NCBI GenBank assembly: GCA_034439955.1
Contig: JAWXBJ010000252.1
Location: 1-9,167 of the forward strand
DNA length: 9,167 nucleotides
DNA from: UBA7672 sp034439955
GTDB lineage: Bacteria > Pseudomonadota > Alphaproteobacteria > Caulobacterales > Hyphomonadaceae
Direction: 5' to 3'
Both the position numbers and the translations under genes were made by a program. Below the pieces are notes generated by a model. The model saw nothing but the letters and a program-made list of their open reading frames with translations. It had not been told where the DNA came from and did not search any database. This document shows, one piece after another, positions 7,014-9,167 of this stretch; position 1 is the stretch's first letter; each line of letters begins with the position of its first letter.

Positions 7014-7551
7014 AAAGCCTCCGACAATTGAGACGCCGCGCCTGCGGCTGCGTGCGCACACCATCGATGATCTCGATGCATGCCTGGCGATATGGGGCGA
7101 TGCGGCGGTTACGCGCTTTATCGGCGGCCGTCCGTTCACGCGCGAGGAGGTGTGGGACCGCGTGCTGCGCTACAGCGGCATGTGGAGCCTGGTCGGGCAT
7201 GGGTTCTGGGCGGTGGAGGCGCGCGATGGCGGCGGCCTGATCGGTGAAGTCGGCATCATGGAGGCGAAGCGCGCGATCGAGCCTTCCTTAGAGGGCGAAC
7301 CGGAAGTGGGCTGGGCGTTCTCGCCGACCGCGCAAGGCAGAGGGTATGCAAGCGAAGCTGTCGCGTCAGCGTTGGCGTGGGGAGATGCGATGCTGGAAGC
7401 GCCCAAGCTCGTTTGCATCATCGCGCCGGAGAACGCCGCGTCGCTGAAGCTGGCAGGAAAGCTGGGCTTCGTTGAACGCGCGCGGACGACCTATCATGGC
7501 GAACCGACGATCCAGTTCGAACGGACGCGACAACGGCAGAACCATCCATAA
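6994..7551 (+). CDS. GNAT acetyltransferase, RimJ/RimL-type (Acetyltransf_3)
   Basis: A 185-residue GNAT protein that would transfer an acetyl group from acetyl-CoA to an amine; the substrate is unknown. It begins with the family pattern IETPRLRLR (12-20). The acetyl-CoA pyrophosphate loop is AQGRGYASEA (113-122), and the motif B segment is CIIAPENAASLKLAGKLGF (141-159), with the Asn and Ser typical of RimJ/RimL relatives. I chose ATG 6994, which overlaps astB by 20 nt. GTG 7006 would give 181 residues. A far upstream TTG (6874) would add 40 residues that are only astB read in another frame, so it is rejected. No clear Shine-Dalgarno is seen, suggesting translational coupling to astB. The stop TAA shares one base with the glpK ATG (TAATG). 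Members act on ribosomal proteins, antibiotics or small metabolites, and nothing here picks between these. AstA has a GNAT-like fold too, but this protein does not resemble AstA and is not its duplicate. Confidence 0.87.
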   Translation: MISSVGRKPPTIETPRLRLRAHTIDDLDACLAIWGDAAVTRFIGGRPFTREEVWDRVLRYSGMWSLVGHGFWAVEARDGGGLIGEVGIMEAKRAIEPSLEGEPEVGWAFSPTAQGRGYASEAVASALAWGDAMLEAPKLVCIIAPENAASLKLAGKLGFVERARTTYHGEPTIQFERTRQRQNHP

Positions 7552-9023
7552 TGATTGAACCCGTGATCCTTGCGCTCGACCAGGGCACGACATCCAGCCG
7601 CGCGATGGCGATCGGGCTGGACGGGCGGATTAGCGCGTTGGCGCAGGAAGAGTTCGCGCAGATATTTCCGCAGTCGGGATGGGTGGAGCATGATCCCGAA
7701 GCGATCTGGCGCACCGTGCGTCGGACGGCGGAGCAGTGTCTGGAGCGGCTGGGCGACCGGAAAGTCGCCGCCATCGGCGTCACCAATCAACGCGAGACGG
7801 TGGTGGTGTGGGACCGGCGTACCGGAGAGGCGATCCACAACGCCATCGTGTGGCAGGACCGGCGGACGGGAGCGCGCACGGCGGAGCTGGCGGCGGCCGG
7901 TCATGGGGCGATGGTGGCCGAGAAGACCGGACTGGTGCTGGACCCCTATTTCTCGGCGTCCAAAATCGCGTGGATTCTCGACGCGGTTCCTGGCGCCCGC
8001 AAACGCGCGAGGCGCGGTGAGCTGGCCGCGGGGACTGTGGACTGCTTTCTTGTCTGGCGACTGACGGGCGGGCGGGTTCATGCGACCGACGCCACCAATG
8101 CGTCTCGCACGTCGCTCTACGACATTCGCGCCGGACGCTGGGATGAAGAGTTGTGCGACCTGTTCGATGTCCCGATGGCGCTGTTGCCGGAGGTGCGGGA
8201 TTCGGCCGGGGAGTTTGGGGAGACCGACATTTTCGGCTCGCTGTTGCCCATTCGTGGTGTCGCGGGAGACCAGCAGGCGGCGCTGGTTGGCCAGGCGTGC
8301 TTCAACGCCGGCGAGGTGAAATCCACCTACGGGACGGGCGCATTCCTGATGCTCAACACCGGGCATGAGCTGATCCGGTCGAAGGCCCGGCTGCTGGGGA
8401 CAATTGCGTATCGGGTGTCGGGACAGACGACCTATGCGCTGGAGGGGTCGATCCTATCGGCGGGATCGACGATCCAGTGGCTTCGCGACGAGCTGAAGAT
8501 CATCCGCGACGGGGCGCATGCCGGAGAGCTAGCGGCGAGCGTGGCGGATGCCGGCGGCGTCTATCTGGTTCCGGCGTTCGCGGGGCTGGGCGCGCCGCAC
8601 TGGGACCCGGAGGCGCGCGGGGCGATCCTCGGCTTGCAACGCGGGACGAGCATTGCGCACATCGCGCGGGCGGCGCTGGAAGCGGCGGCGTTCCAGACGG
8701 CGGAATTGCTGGAGGCAATGGCGGCGGATGGGGCGGCGCCGCGGCGGCTGCGGGTCGATGGCGGCATGGCCCGCAATGACTGGTATCTCCAGTTTCTGGC
8801 GGATGTGCTTGGCGTCGAGGTGGTGCGGCCGCAAAACACCGAGACGACGGCGCTGGGCGCGGCGATCCTGGCGGCGGTGGGAGCGGGAGAGTTTGGATCG
8901 CTGGAGGAGGCGGCCTCGATCTGGAAGCTGGACCGGAAATTCGCGCCGGGGATTTCGGGCGAGGAGCGGGAGACAAGGCTGGCGGGGTGGAAGGGAGCTG
9001 TGGGGCGGGTGCAGACGCGGTGA
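7551..9023 (+). CDS. glpK: Glycerol kinase GlpK (EC 2.7.1.30)
   Basis: Phosphorylates glycerol with ATP to sn-glycerol 3-phosphate in the cytoplasm, the entry step of glycerol use. It is a FGGY-family kinase of 490 residues (E. coli GlpK about 502). Landmarks are the phosphate loop LALDQGTTSSR (7-17), TNQRETVVVWDR (78-89) with glycerol-binding Arg81-Glu82, Trp101 in VWQDRRT, Tyr133 in DPYFSASK, and AGDQQAAL (238-245) with catalytic Asp240. The second FGGY signature runs from GAILGLQRG (357-365) to ALEA, and the adenine-site loop is RVDGGMARND (401-410). These match E. coli Arg83, Glu84, Trp103, Tyr135 and Asp245 after a constant offset plus a three-residue deletion. The deletion falls in the loop that binds fructose-1,6-bisphosphate in E. 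coli, so that feedback is probably absent. ATG 7551 overlaps the GNAT stop by one base, implying coupled translation. No glpF, glpD or glpR is adjacent in the window, which is unusual for glpK. Confidence 0.96.
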   Translation: MIEPVILALDQGTTSSRAMAIGLDGRISALAQEEFAQIFPQSGWVEHDPEAIWRTVRRTAEQCLERLGDRKVAAIGVTNQRETVVVWDRRTGEAIHNAIVWQDRRTGARTAELAAAGHGAMVAEKTGLVLDPYFSASKIAWILDAVPGARKRARRGELAAGTVDCFLVWRLTGGRVHATDATNASRTSLYDIRAGRWDEELCDLFDVPMALLPEVRDSAGEFGETDIFGSLLPIRGVAGDQQAALVGQACFNAGEVKSTYGTGAFLMLNTGHELIRSKARLLGTIAYRVSGQTTYALEGSILSAGSTIQWLRDELKIIRDGAHAGELAASVADAGGVYLVPAFAGLGAPHWDPEARGAILGLQRGTSIAHIARAALEAAAFQTAELLEAMAADGAAPRRLRVDGGMARNDWYLQFLADVLGVEVVRPQNTETTALGAAILAAVGAGEFGSLEEAASIWKLDRKFAPGISGEERETRLAGWKGAVGRVQTR

Positions 9024-9074
9024 TGGCCGTGGCTTGCGCGGGAGCGATGGGCGAGGCATAAAGCGCAGGTCGAT

Positions 9075-9080
9075 AGGGGA
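9075..9080 (+). promoter_or_regulatory. Ribosome binding site for the partial frame at 9088
   Basis: AGGGGA lies 7 nt before ATG 9088 and supports that codon over ATG 9103 and ATG 9148 as the start of the truncated reading frame. In the same 64-nt gap, TTGCGC (9034-9039) and CATAAA (9057-9062) with a 17-bp spacer form a weak candidate promoter. Confidence 0.4.
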
Positions 9081-9085
9081 CGTCG

Positions 9086-9115
9086 CAATGGCGGATGGGG
9101 CAATGGCGGATGGGG
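9086..9115 (+). repeat. Perfect 15-bp tandem duplication, two copies
   Basis: CAATGGCGGATGGGG is present at 9086-9100 and again at 9101-9115, directly abutting. The unit is five codons, so it keeps the frame of the partial gene and duplicates MADGA at its N-terminus, along with the start codon. Slipped-strand replication is the likely origin. Confidence 0.85.
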
Positions 9116-9167
9116 CGGAGCCAGCCAGGCAGACGCAATCCGGCCGGATGAAGGTCTTCGTTTCCTA
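9088..9167 (+). CDS. Partial 5' end of a CDS, possibly a TIR-domain protein
   Basis: An open frame from ATG 9088 runs to the window edge without a stop: 26 codons plus two bases. It reads MADGAMADGA (from the 15-bp duplication), a polar linker, and then MKVFVS from codon 21 (9148). The last two bases, TA, would make tyrosine if followed by T or C, giving KVFVSY. That closely resembles the first beta strand of TIR domains (VFISYSR pattern), which often sit at the N-terminus of alphaproteobacterial proteins. TA could instead begin a stop codon, in which case this is not a gene. AGGGGA 7 nt upstream supports ATG 9088; ATG 9148, which would start directly at the strand, has no clear ribosome site. 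The coding call is moderate and the TIR assignment rests on about six residues, so it is tentative. Confidence 0.45.
   Translation, partial: MADGAMADGAEPARQTQSGRMKVFVS

Noticed and set aside
7494..8366. A 290-codon open frame on the - strand
   Set aside because: It is antisense to the catalytic core of glpK, whose motifs are all intact; its composition is that of a shadow frame.
9023..9061. A 12-codon ORF starting in the glpK stop (TGATG)
   Set aside because: It is very short (MAVACAGAMGEA), has no family resemblance and ends before the better-supported start at 9088. Stop-start overlaps of this kind are common by chance.

Overview
The window is GC-rich, gene-dense DNA with every supported gene on the + strand. 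It looks like a chromosomal segment of an alphaproteobacterium, most likely of the Caulobacterales/Hyphomonadales/Sphingomonadales kind. The basis is the high G+C with GC-rich third positions, an arginine succinyltransferase (AST) cluster of AstA-AstD-AstB layout, a Yip1-family membrane protein with a C-terminal soluble extension, and a GT-C protein with a DPDNAMR motif. The lineage is an inference from protein character; no rRNA or other phylogenetic marker is present.

Layout. Positions 1-57 are a short upstream region with overlapping inverted repeats. Positions 58-1893 encode a polytopic GT-C-like (STT3/oligosaccharyltransferase-type) membrane protein. Positions 1970-3124 encode a Yip1-type five-helix membrane protein with a soluble C-terminal domain. 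After a 66-nt gap holding a putative promoter come astA (3191-4195), astD (4192-5676) and astB (5673-7013), each overlapping the next by 4 nt. A RimJ/RimL-type GNAT acetyltransferase (6994-7551) overlaps the end of astB by 20 nt, and glycerol kinase glpK (7551-9023) overlaps the GNAT stop by 1 nt (TAATG). A partial reading frame, perhaps a TIR-domain protein, starts at 9088 and runs off the window. No gene-free stretch exceeds 300 bases; the largest gaps are 76, 66 and 64 nt.

Function. AstA, AstB and AstD are steps 1, 2 and 4 of the ammonia-producing arginine succinyltransferase pathway, which breaks arginine down to glutamate and succinate. Steps 3 (AstC, succinylornithine transaminase) and 5 (AstE, succinylglutamate desuccinylase) are not in the window and must be encoded elsewhere or done by other enzymes (for example a dual-function ArgD) if the pathway is complete. 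The unbroken overlaps from astA to glpK suggest one translationally coupled, five-gene unit joining arginine catabolism to glycerol phosphorylation. The first two genes look like a separate membrane/envelope-related pair.

Novelty. I see no CRISPR array, mobile element, tRNA, rRNA or clearly new system. The points worth a second look are the incomplete ast cluster fused by overlaps to GNAT-glpK, possible leaderless starts for astA and the GT-C gene, a GlpK lacking the fructose-1,6-bisphosphate loop, the Yip1 C-terminal domain, and the tandem repeat at the start of the last, truncated frame.
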